Shown here: positions 1 to 8,351 of the stretch, piece by piece
Position numbering within the stretch: the first letter of the stretch is position 1
Layout: every line of letters starts with the position of its first letter
Assembly: GCA_964642175.1 (NCBI GenBank)
Contig: CAZXOK010000002.1
Location: 186,001-250,000, forward strand
Origin: JANQGG01 sp964642175
GTDB taxonomy: Bacteria; Bacteroidota; Chlorobiia; Chlorobiales; Chloroherpetonaceae
DNA length: 64,000 bases
Reading direction: 5' to 3'
Translations under genes and position numbers: made by a program
The notes under the pieces: generated by a model
Seen by the model: the letters and a program-made list of their open reading frames with translations, nothing else
Database searches by the model: none
Told to the model about the DNA's origin: nothing

Positions 1-66
1 AATTTGCATATCGTGTGGCATTTTATGAATATTATTTTTAACGGTATTTAAAATATCCCCCGTTTT

Positions 67-74
67 TAGTTTTG
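67..74 (+). promoter_or_regulatory. possible Bacteroidota-type -7 element upstream of the HD-GYP pair
   Basis: TAGTTTTG matches the Bacteroidota -7 consensus TAnnTTTG and lies about 100 bases before the first HD-GYP start. No clear TTTG -33 element is seen at the right spacing, so this is weak. A good Shine-Dalgarno sequence (AAGGGGG, 161-167) sits just before the start codon at 172. The rest of bases 1-171 shows no gene. Confidence 0.3.
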
Positions 75-171
75 TGAGGTTATGTTCTGAGTTGCAAATG
101 AAAAAATCGATATCTTGAATAGAGAAAGCTCATGGCATGAATTTATGCAGTAATACCTTTAAGGGGGATTT

Positions 172-2256
172 ATGATTGATTTAAATAAAATTCAGGTTTT
201 TGATAAAATCGGTCTACAGCCTGAGCTGATAGAGCAATCCATTTTAAGTAGCAGTGATTCGTTTCAGTATCATGATACAGATCGAGGAGCCAAAGAATTA
301 TGGGAAATTGCCCATAATGATAAACACTCCAAGTGCTTGCTTCTGGTTGATGCCTTAACCCTGCACCGGGTTAAAATGAAAATGCCGGATGAACTACAAA
401 ACAGGCTTGCCCTGGCCGTTATCACACCCAAACATGAACTTGATGATCTTAATGAATCTGAGGATCAGGACGATTCTGATGATGTTATTGATATAATTGA
501 AGATCCCATTACCCCAGCCAGGCTGGATATTCTCTTAAAGCGAGCCCTTAAACATTTCAGGAAATCCGGTGAAGTTGATAATCTTAAGAAAGAGCTTACT
601 GAACAACGAAACAGGCTTCAAAAACTCAATGAAATTGGTATTTCCCTTTCATCTGAACGTAATATTTCCAAACTGCTTGATGTAATCCTCACCGAAAGCA
701 TGGCGCTTACAAATGCCGATGCAGGGAGTTTGTATATCGTTGTTGAAATTGAAGATCAAGAAGAAGATCCTCACGACTATTTTGCCAACAAACAGCTCAA
801 GTTCAGTCATACCCGGAATCATAGTGTTGATGTTCCGTTCAAAGAATTTGTTATGCCGATCAGTCCAAACAGTATTGCAGGATACGTGGCCTATTCGGGA
901 CAATCGCTCAACCTGCCGGATGTCTACCAGATCCCCGATGATGTTCCTTATGGTTTTGGCGGACGAATGTTTGATGAAGCAATAGGCTACAGTACCATGT
1001 CTATGCTGGTGGTGCCGATGCTGAATCGAAATAATGAAACGATAGGTGTTATTCAACTTATCAATAAAAAACAAAATGAAGCGGTCAAGCTTAGTGACGC
1101 TGATATTACCCATCAGTTTGTGGTTCCATTTCATAAAGCCGATGAAGAGTTTATTTACTCACTGGCCTCTCAGGCTGCTGTGGCATATGAAAACCAGATT
1201 TTATTTGAAGCTCACAAGAACCTTCTGGATTCCTTTATCAAGTTAATTGCCGATGCTATTGACCAGAAATCACCTTACACCGGTGGCCATTGTAATCGTG
1301 TGCCGGTTTTAACAGAAATGATTACCAAGGCAGTGTGTGAGTCTGATGAGGAGCAGTTTAAAGAATTTACATTAAGTTCTGAGCAATGGTACGAACTGCA
1401 TATCGCGGCTTGGTTGCACGATTGCGGCAAAGTAACCACACCGGTTCATGTTATGGATAAATCCACAAAACTGGAAACAATCTACGATAGGCTGGAAACT
1501 GTAAAAAACAAGTTTGAAGTCCTCAAACGTGATGCCGAAATAAAATATTTAAAGGCATCGGCCCAGGGTAAAGAAGCGCCTGAGGAGCTTGAGCAAGCCT
1601 ACAACGATCGGATCAGACAAATAGAAGACGATTATGAGTTCATTAAAACGGTCAATGTTGGTGGTGAATACCTTGAAGACAAAAAAATTGAACGTATAAA
1701 ACAGATTGGCTCACAAAAAATAATGGAGAATGGGGTTGAGCGTGATTTATTGGATGAAAATGAAATCAAGAATTTGAGTATACGAAAAGGCACCCTGACA
1801 GACGAAGAGCGTCAGATTATTAACGATCATATTGTAGTCACTATCGATATGTTGGGGAAACTGCCATTTCCAAGAAATCTGATGCGTGTTCCGGAATATG
1901 CCGGCGGGCATCATGAGAAGATGGATGGTACAGGTTATCCGAAAGGACTGCATCGCGAAGACATGTCTATTCCATCCAGGGTGATGGCTATTGCAGATGT
2001 GTTTGAGGCCCTAACGGCTGTAGACCGTCCTTACAAACGTGGCAAAACTTTAAGCCAGGCAATGGATATTATGGCCAAAATGAAGTATGAAAACCACCTT
2101 GATCCGGATTTACTTGATTTGTTTATAACATCAAAAGTGTATCTTGATTATGCCCATAAATTTATGGATCCCAGTTTGATTGATGAAGTTGATGAAGAAA
2201 GTATTCTTTCCATTAAACCCAAATCAATTGAAGACACCAGGAAAGTGACCGTCTAA
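172..2256 (+). CDS. GAF / HD-GYP domain cyclic-di-GMP phosphodiesterase (paralogue 1)
   Basis: Predicted cytosolic cyclic-di-GMP phosphodiesterase of 694 aa. Residues about 1-130 look like a degenerate receiver-type module, about 135-165 a short coiled coil, about 165-345 a GAF domain, and about 350-660 an HD-GYP domain. The metal-binding HD pair is H416-D417 and the signature HHEKMDGTGYP is at 580-590, so the catalytic motifs look intact. HD and HHE are 164 residues apart, against roughly 60-70 in typical HD-GYP proteins, because of a charged helical insertion (about 432-535). A strong ribosome site (AAGGGGG) precedes this ATG. The stop overlaps the start of the next paralogue by one base, so the two are probably translated as a pair. 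The catalytic assignment is confident from motifs; the GAF ligand is unknown. Confidence 0.88.
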   Translation: MIDLNKIQVFDKIGLQPELIEQSILSSSDSFQYHDTDRGAKELWEIAHNDKHSKCLLLVDALTLHRVKMKMPDELQNRLALAVITPKHELDDLNESEDQDDSDDVIDIIEDPITPARLDILLKRALKHFRKSGEVDNLKKELTEQRNRLQKLNEIGISLSSERNISKLLDVILTESMALTNADAGSLYIVVEIEDQEEDPHDYFANKQLKFSHTRNHSVDVPFKEFVMPISPNSIAGYVAYSGQSLNLPDVYQIPDDVPYGFGGRMFDEAIGYSTMSMLVVPMLNRNNETIGVIQLINKKQNEAVKLSDADITHQFVVPFHKADEEFIYSLASQAAVAYENQILFEAHKNLLDSFIKLIADAIDQKSPYTGGHCNRVPVLTEMITKAVCESDEEQFKEFTLSSEQWYELHIAAWLHDCGKVTTPVHVMDKSTKLETIYDRLETVKNKFEVLKRDAEIKYLKASAQGKEAPEELEQAYNDRIRQIEDDYEFIKTVNVGGEYLEDKKIERIKQIGSQKIMENGVERDLLDENEIKNLSIRKGTLTDEERQIINDHIVVTIDMLGKLPFPRNLMRVPEYAGGHHEKMDGTGYPKGLHREDMSIPSRVMAIADVFEALTAVDRPYKRGKTLSQAMDIMAKMKYENHLDPDLLDLFITSKVYLDYAHKFMDPSLIDEVDEESILSIKPKSIEDTRKVTV

Positions 2257-4265
2257 TGGCGCAAAAAAAAATAAATATCATAGATAACATTGGGCTTCCC
2301 AATGAGCTTTTAGATCTGCCTATACTCCATAAATCCCGTCAGTTCAGTATCATAAAACCCGAGTATGGCACGCAAGAGGAGTTGAAAAAATTCCTGGATA
2401 CAGGGCAATCCCGCCATTTGATCATTCTGAATGTCAGCGACTTTGCCCGGGCCAAAAAGGTATTTTCAAAAATCACATCTTCAACAGTGGCTTTTGCCTT
2501 AGTGGGTACATCTGATGAGATTCATCAGATTAAAGACTGTGCAAAACTTCTTGAAGACAGTGGTGTTATAGATATCATTGAAACACCTCTTTCAGGTACC
2601 CAGTTTAGTGTGTTGCTCCGCAGATCACAGGCCCATTTTAAACAACAAGCTTCCCTAGACGTTCTTCATCATGAGTTGGTACAACAGCGTGATGAACTGA
2701 AAAAATTAAATGAAATCGGAATAGCGCTTTCGAGTGAAAATGATATAGCCACTTTACTGGATGCGATTTTAACCATAAGTATGGATATTACAACAGCAGA
2801 TGCCGGTAGTTTATACATAGTGGAAGAGATCCCCGATATGCCTTTCGATAAGTTCGATTTTTTTAAGAATAAACAACTGCGTTTTAAACATTCAAAAAAT
2901 CACAGCCGTCAGGTTCCGTTTACAGAATTTACTATGCCAATCAGCCCCAATAGTATCGCGGGCTATGCAGCACTCTCACAGAAACCACTCAACATTCCCG
3001 ATGTCTATCATATTCCTGAAGATGTTCCGTATGGATTTGGAGGTTTGAAATTTGATGAATCCATCAATTATCGCACCATGTCGATGCTTACGGTTCCAAT
3101 GCTCAATCGCGATAAGGAAACCATCGGTGTCATTCAGTTGATCAACAAAAAACGCTCTGATTCCTTAACTCTGGAAACAACACTCCAAACAGAGCACGAC
3201 GTGATTACATTTGACAAGGGAGACGAGGACTTTATTTATTCCATGGCCTCTCAGGCTGCAGTATCATATGAAAACCAGCAACTTTACGACAGCATTAAAA
3301 ACCTGTTTGAAGGATTTATCAAAGCTTCGGTTACAGCCATTGAATCCAGAGATCCAACCACATCGGGTCATTCAGAGCGTGTAGCCATTTTAACAGTTGG
3401 TCTGGCAGAAACCGTAGATCATTTAAAAACCGGCCCATATAAAGATGTCCATTTTTCGCGTCAGGACATTCAGGAAATTAATTACGCTTCTTTATTGCAT
3501 GATTTTGGGAAAATCGGTGTTCGGGAACCGGTGCTCGTAAAGGCAAAAAAACTCTATGAGCATGAAAAACAGGCCATAGAAAACCGTTATGATATTATAA
3601 AAAAAGCACTTGAAGTTGATGTATCGAAGAAGAAAATCCAGTATTTGTTGAGTAAAAGTCGTGAAGAAGCTCTTGCTGATATTCATAAACTGGATGAGAA
3701 GTTTACAGAACAACTCTCCGAAATTGACGACTTTTTAAGTTTTATTTTAATAGTCAATGAACCTACGATTTTAAAAACTGAGGGGTTTGAACGATTGAAA
3801 GAGATTCAATCAAAGCATTTGATCGTTAATGACCACGAGATCTATCCATATTTAACCGATTCAGAAGCCAAGCGTCTAATGATACCAAAAGGAAGTCTGG
3901 ATGAAGAAGAGCGTCAACAGATTGAGTCCCATGTAACACATACCTATAAATTCCTTCAGCAAATTCCATGGACAAACGACTTAAGAAATGTTCCGGAGAT
4001 AGCTTATGCTCATCACGAAAAAATGGACGGTTCGGGTTATCCGTTAAAAATCCCCGACAAAGCTATTCCATTTCAATCCCGGATGATGACTATATCAGAT
4101 ATTTATGATGCTTTAACAGCCCAGGATCGTCCTTATAAGCGGGCAGTTCCCCGACAAAAGGCATTGGATATTTTAGGATTCGAGGTCAAAGATCATAAGA
4201 TTGATAAGGAACTCTACAACATATTCCTGGAAACTAAAATCTATGAGAGGGTCAAAACAGATTGA
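2256..4265 (+). CDS. GAF / HD-GYP domain cyclic-di-GMP phosphodiesterase (paralogue 2)
   Basis: A 669-aa paralogue of the preceding gene, with the same order of receiver-like N-terminus, coiled coil, GAF domain (about 160-340) and HD-GYP domain (about 345-660). It keeps the HD pair (H415-D416) and HHEKMDGSGYP (586-596), and carries the same kind of charged helical insertion between them (about 430-540). Its ATG overlaps the upstream TAA in a TAATG junction, typical of translational coupling. Tandem duplication followed by divergence is the simplest origin; the two GAF domains may sense different ligands or form a heterodimer (inference). An intrinsic terminator follows directly. Confidence 0.88.
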   Translation: MAQKKINIIDNIGLPNELLDLPILHKSRQFSIIKPEYGTQEELKKFLDTGQSRHLIILNVSDFARAKKVFSKITSSTVAFALVGTSDEIHQIKDCAKLLEDSGVIDIIETPLSGTQFSVLLRRSQAHFKQQASLDVLHHELVQQRDELKKLNEIGIALSSENDIATLLDAILTISMDITTADAGSLYIVEEIPDMPFDKFDFFKNKQLRFKHSKNHSRQVPFTEFTMPISPNSIAGYAALSQKPLNIPDVYHIPEDVPYGFGGLKFDESINYRTMSMLTVPMLNRDKETIGVIQLINKKRSDSLTLETTLQTEHDVITFDKGDEDFIYSMASQAAVSYENQQLYDSIKNLFEGFIKASVTAIESRDPTTSGHSERVAILTVGLAETVDHLKTGPYKDVHFSRQDIQEINYASLLHDFGKIGVREPVLVKAKKLYEHEKQAIENRYDIIKKALEVDVSKKKIQYLLSKSREEALADIHKLDEKFTEQLSEIDDFLSFILIVNEPTILKTEGFERLKEIQSKHLIVNDHEIYPYLTDSEAKRLMIPKGSLDEEERQQIESHVTHTYKFLQQIPWTNDLRNVPEIAYAHHEKMDGSGYPLKIPDKAIPFQSRMMTISDIYDALTAQDRPYKRAVPRQKALDILGFEVKDHKIDKELYNIFLETKIYERVKTD

Positions 4266-4289
4266 TTTAAAGAAGAAATCCAAAAAGAA

Positions 4290-4314
4290 ATGCCCAACTT
4301 TGTTGGGCATTTTT
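4290..4314 (+). terminator. intrinsic terminator of the HD-GYP pair
   Basis: ATGCCCAAC and GTTGGGCAT form a perfect 9-bp stem with a 3-base loop, followed by a run of T. It lies 25 bases after the second HD-GYP stop and also faces the end of glmS on the other strand. Confidence 0.9.
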
Positions 4315-4330
4315 CATCTAAGGTGACTTT

Positions 4331-6163
4331 TTATTCTACCGTCACAGATTTGGCTAAATTGCGGGGCTGATCCACGTTGCAACCTCTTAAAACAGCAATA
4401 TGATAGGCAAGCAATTGCAGCGGAATTACGGTAAGCAAAGGTGAAGAAGGTCCGGTGCCATTGGGAATACGGATCACAAATTCGGATAACTTCTCTATCT
4501 CCTGATCACCTTCTGTTGCAATGGCAATTACCCGTCCTTTACGGCTTCGCACCTCTTCAATATTACTAATGACTTTCTGGTAAGACTTTTCACGTGTTGC
4601 AATAAAGACAACCGGCATGTTTTCATCAATCAAGGCAATCGGGCCATGTTTCATTTCAGCAGCCGGATAGCCTTCGGCATGGATGTAAGAAATTTCTTTC
4701 AGTTTAAGAGCACCTTCAAGAGCTACAGGGAAATTAAATCCTCTTCCCAGGTAGAGGAAGTTTTTGGCATCTTTGAACAGTTTGGCAAGTTCCAGAATTT
4801 GTTCATTCAGCTTTAAGATTTGCTCAATTTTTTCAGGTACTTTCAGTAATTCATCAATAAACATTCGAGCTTCAGCTTCGGATAGGGTTCGGCCTTTACT
4901 GAGCTTGATTGCCAGAAGAGCTAACACGATTACCTGGGCGGTAAATGCCTTGGTTGAAGCCACACCGATTTCAGGCCCGGCATGAGTGTAAATACCACAA
5001 TCAGTTTCCCTGGCAATTGACGAACCAACCACGTTACAAATTCCCATAACCATGGCACCACGTTTTTTAGCCTCTCGAATAGCAGCCAGGGTGTCGGCAG
5101 TTTCACCTGATTGTGATATAGCAATCACCACGTCGTTTTCATCAATAATAGGGCTTCTGTAACGAAATTCAGAGGCATATTCTACTTCTACAGGAATGCG
5201 GGCAAACTCCTCAATCAGGTATTCACCTACCAAACCTGAGTGCCAGCTTGTACCACAAGCGCAAATAATTATGCGTTTAGCATCCTTTAACCGGTCTATA
5301 TGATCGGCAATACCCCCCAGACGAATATCAGCTTCTTTTGATAAGGCCCTTCCCCGCATTGAGTTCATAATAGCTTCGGGTTGTTCAAATATTTCCTTTA
5401 GCATGAAATGAGGAAAACCGGCTTTCTCAATAGCAGCAATGCTGAAAGTTAAATTCTCGATAGCCTTTGGCTTTTCTAAGTTATCGATGGTCTTAACTGA
5501 ATAGCCATCTTCAGTTAAAATGGCCATTTCACCATCAGAGAGATAGATAACCTTTCGGGTATAAGCAACAATAGGAGAAGCATCCGAGCCAATAATGAAC
5601 TCGTCTTCACCTACACCTAATATTAGAGGGCTACCATTTCTGGCACAGATCAGTTTTCCGGGTTCGCGTTTTGAGATCGCACACAACCCGTAAGTGCCAT
5701 CCACCTCTTTTAAAGCCAGTCTCACGGCTGTTTCAAAATCGCATTTGGATTCATTCCATATTTCACTGATCAGATGAACAAGGACTTCTGTATCGGTATC
5801 GCTTTTAAACGTGTGGCCTTTATTTATGAGTTCTTTTTTGATAGCAGCATAGTTTTCGATAATACCGTTATGGATAATGGCCAGATCACCAGCTTCATTC
5901 ATATGAGGATGAGCATTGACATCGTTAGGCTCACCATGTGTAGCCCAGCGTGTATGCCCTATACCGATAGTTGGTTGATAGCTTTCTTCCGGGATGATCT
6001 TTTCCAGATCACCAACTTTTCCCTTTTTTTTATGAAGATGCACACCCTTATCCAGAAGGGCAATTCCCGCAGAGTCGTAACCGCGATATTCGAGGCGTTT
6101 TAAGCCATCGAGTAAAATCGGTGTTGCTTTTTTCTTTCCAATATATCCAACGATTCCACACAT
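4331..6163 (-). CDS. glmS: glutamine--fructose-6-phosphate aminotransferase (isomerizing)
   Basis: Makes glucosamine-6-phosphate from fructose-6-phosphate and glutamine, the first committed step to UDP-GlcNAc for peptidoglycan and LPS. The 610-aa protein begins MCGIVGYIG, so Cys2 becomes the N-terminal nucleophile of the class II glutamine amidotransferase domain (about 1-220). Two SIS isomerase domains follow (about 285-425 and 455-600), and the C-terminus ends KSVTVE as in the family. Length is normal. It runs opposite to the HD-GYP pair and ends near their terminator. No glmS ribozyme was recognised upstream. Confidence 0.97.
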   Translation of the reverse strand: MCGIVGYIGKKKATPILLDGLKRLEYRGYDSAGIALLDKGVHLHKKKGKVGDLEKIIPEESYQPTIGIGHTRWATHGEPNDVNAHPHMNEAGDLAIIHNGIIENYAAIKKELINKGHTFKSDTDTEVLVHLISEIWNESKCDFETAVRLALKEVDGTYGLCAISKREPGKLICARNGSPLILGVGEDEFIIGSDASPIVAYTRKVIYLSDGEMAILTEDGYSVKTIDNLEKPKAIENLTFSIAAIEKAGFPHFMLKEIFEQPEAIMNSMRGRALSKEADIRLGGIADHIDRLKDAKRIIICACGTSWHSGLVGEYLIEEFARIPVEVEYASEFRYRSPIIDENDVVIAISQSGETADTLAAIREAKKRGAMVMGICNVVGSSIARETDCGIYTHAGPEIGVASTKAFTAQVIVLALLAIKLSKGRTLSEAEARMFIDELLKVPEKIEQILKLNEQILELAKLFKDAKNFLYLGRGFNFPVALEGALKLKEISYIHAEGYPAAEMKHGPIALIDENMPVVFIATREKSYQKVISNIEEVRSRKGRVIAIATEGDQEIEKLSEFVIRIPNGTGPSSPLLTVIPLQLLAYHIAVLRGCNVDQPRNLAKSVTVE

Positions 6164-6257
6164 GATTTTTCAAATTTTAGTATTGGGAGATAAACTTGTA
6201 TAAAAAGTTGACCTTATATAACAATTGATCGAATTATAATTGATTTTGGTCGTTTGA

Positions 6258-6283
6258 TTTGTGTTTTTGCACAAAAACACAAA
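6258..6283 (-). terminator. possible A/T-rich terminator of pyrF
   Basis: TTTGTGTTTTT and AAAAACACAAA form an 11-bp inverted repeat with a 4-base loop, four bases beyond the pyrF stop. The stem is almost all A/T and no separate U-tract follows, so it may be a weak terminator or an RNA-stabilising hairpin. Confidence 0.35.
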
Positions 6284-6287
6284 AACT

Positions 6288-7109
6288 TTAAAGAGACTGA
6301 CGCATTACATCAACCATCTCACTGGCTTTACGCTCAACGGCTTTTTGGTAGTCGGATACGCTTTGATAAGATCCATCAGGATAAATGATTGAGCGGCTGG
6401 ATATGATAATGGCAGACTGCCTGTTCTGATCTGTGCCGGATAAAACAGCAGCTTCCAACGAGCCACCCTGTGCCCCAATACCAGGTATCAGGAAGACACT
6501 GTTAGGTGCAAGATCCCTGATTTCTTTCAATTGCTCGCTTTTGGTGGCGCCAACCACAAAACCAACATTTTCTTTGCTATCCCATGTAAGTGCAGTTTTG
6601 AGAACGTGTTTGTAAAGGGGATCTCCATTTTGCAGGATCATTTCTTCAAAGTCTTTGGAGCCCGGATTTGATGTCAGGCAAAGAATGAAGGTCATGGTAT
6701 TTTCATCCATTAAAAAGGGCTCAAGGCTATCATGACCCATGTAGGGTGAAACGGTAATGGAGTCGAATGACCAGTTTGAAAAGAAGGCTTTGGCATACTG
6801 AGCAGATGTATTGCCAATATCCCCGCGTTTCGCATCAGCGATGGTAAGACAATGCTCAGGGATAAGAGCAAGGGTTTGCTCAAGATCTTTTAATCCATCT
6901 ATACCTCTGGCTTCATAAAATGCCAGGTTGGGTTTATAGGCAATAGCTAAATCTTTTGTGGCTTCAACAATAACCTGATTAAATGTTACAATTGGGTTTT
7001 CGTAATCCAGGAAGAACTTAGGAAGTTTATCAGGGGTCACATCTAAACCTACGCCAAGTAGTGAGCGTTTTTCTTTAATAAGCCGGTTTAATCGGTATTT
7101 AAATTTCAT
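6288..7109 (-). CDS. pyrF: orotidine 5'-phosphate decarboxylase (type 2)
   Basis: Catalyses the last step of UMP synthesis, decarboxylation of OMP, in the cytosol. The 273-aa length and the motif D92-A-K94-R95-G96-D97-I-G-N-T mark the longer type 2 subfamily, found in many Bacteroidota and Actinobacteria. Lys94 and Asp97 are the expected catalytic residues of the D-x-K-x-x-D array. It lies upstream of glmS on the same strand with a 124-base gap, so co-transcription is possible but the weak hairpin between them argues for separate units. Confidence 0.95.
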   Translation of the reverse strand: MKFKYRLNRLIKEKRSLLGVGLDVTPDKLPKFFLDYENPIVTFNQVIVEATKDLAIAYKPNLAFYEARGIDGLKDLEQTLALIPEHCLTIADAKRGDIGNTSAQYAKAFFSNWSFDSITVSPYMGHDSLEPFLMDENTMTFILCLTSNPGSKDFEEMILQNGDPLYKHVLKTALTWDSKENVGFVVGATKSEQLKEIRDLAPNSVFLIPGIGAQGGSLEAAVLSGTDQNRQSAIIISSRSIIYPDGSYQSVSDYQKAVERKASEMVDVMRQSL

Positions 7110-7202
7110 CTATATAATTAGCCTTTCAGCTGCAACACATCGTTTCTAAAGGCCATAAATTTAACAGATACCAACAGAAATGCAAAAAATACTACCCGGC
7201 AT

Positions 7203-8204
7203 TTAGATGGTTTTTAACAAAGACAACAGGATTTGATTATTGAGATTTATGATTCTAAATGTAAGAGGTTCATTAGCAGTGGATAGGGCTGATACGGTAG
7301 CTGATCGATCGGATTTCTGCTTGATTCGCCAGTTTTTTACATTGGTAACGCGATTTTTTGTCAGGTTGAACATAAATGCAAACATACCTGCAGTGGTCTG
7401 AATAACTTCCTGTCTTATGCTCAAGCGGGTGCTCAAATCAGCCTGTCGATACATCTGACCATGATTATCGGCATCCAAGACCAAATGATGCCAATCCATT
7501 AATCGACTAACTTTCTGATCACCTTTTACCATCAAGTAGAGGACCGTTTTTGAAAAATTTATGTATAGCTGATCGGTAGATTTATTATAGACCTCATGGG
7601 CAACTTGCCACTTATCTAACATATTGATGCTTAGATTAATTGGAATATCTGATTTCAATGAATCATACCTGGTTTTCCATCTTAAAAGCTGTTGATCAAT
7701 ATTATCCTTAAGTTGCATTAGTGTATCAACATCAGCCATAAAATGTAACGCCGCTACTTTTTGGGATAGATTTTGATAACCATACACTCGACTCTCAATA
7801 CCTTTTATACTCATAATTAATTCTGAGATTGATTTTACATGGATGAAATCATCGGAAACTTGACTAAATGTATTTGAAAGATTGATCAATTTAATTTCCT
7901 GATATTTAAAATTATGGTTTTCCGAGGTGGTTTTTGAAGAATCAATCAGATGTTTGAGTTTTTTCAAAGATCTTTCTAAAGCTACATGTCTTTGAAAAAG
8001 AGAGTCTATATCATCAGATAATAGGGATTGTTTTGCCAAAAGGACATCGGTATGAAATACATTTAAATCAGATTGGACCTTATTGGTGAGATCATTGATT
8101 CGGTGTTTGAGCTTTTCTTGTTCTGATGTACATCCAAATAAAGGTACTATCAGAAGAAAGAGATAAAGAACAGCTGTTAGTATGAGAGGTTGTTTAATTT
8201 TCAT
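7203..8204 (-). CDS. predicted helical lipoprotein of unknown function
   Basis: Not recognised as a named family. I chose the second in-frame ATG (8204), which gives 333 aa with a compact signal; the ATG at 8219 would add five residues. A basic start (MKIK), a hydrophobic stretch and the lipobox L-F-G-C25 predict an acylated lipoprotein. The mature part is highly charged and mostly helical, with probable coiled coils at about 30-130 and 140-200. It ends in a hydrophobic stretch rather than an aromatic barrel strand. It lies about 150 bases downstream of an outer-membrane barrel gene on the same strand, so the two may work together at the outer membrane (inference only). Confidence 0.6.
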   Translation of the reverse strand: MKIKQPLILTAVLYLFLLIVPLFGCTSEQEKLKHRINDLTNKVQSDLNVFHTDVLLAKQSLLSDDIDSLFQRHVALERSLKKLKHLIDSSKTTSENHNFKYQEIKLINLSNTFSQVSDDFIHVKSISELIMSIKGIESRVYGYQNLSQKVAALHFMADVDTLMQLKDNIDQQLLRWKTRYDSLKSDIPINLSINMLDKWQVAHEVYNKSTDQLYINFSKTVLYLMVKGDQKVSRLMDWHHLVLDADNHGQMYRQADLSTRLSIRQEVIQTTAGMFAFMFNLTKNRVTNVKNWRIKQKSDRSATVSALSTANEPLTFRIINLNNQILLSLLKTI

Positions 8205-8351
8205 TTCTTCACTTAGCATCGTTTTATCTTAAAATCAGTTTTTAATAATACAAGGAGAACAATCTTAATGGTTTCAGGGGATGAATCCAAGAAATATTCA
8301 AAAAGCTAACAATAACTTCTCGAAAAGTTAATGGTCTTTTAATGGAGCAAT

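Noticed and set aside
6164..6287. glmS ribozyme or other riboswitch upstream of glmS
   Set aside because: The leader is short and A/T-rich with no ribozyme core, and the ribozyme is essentially confined to Firmicutes relatives.
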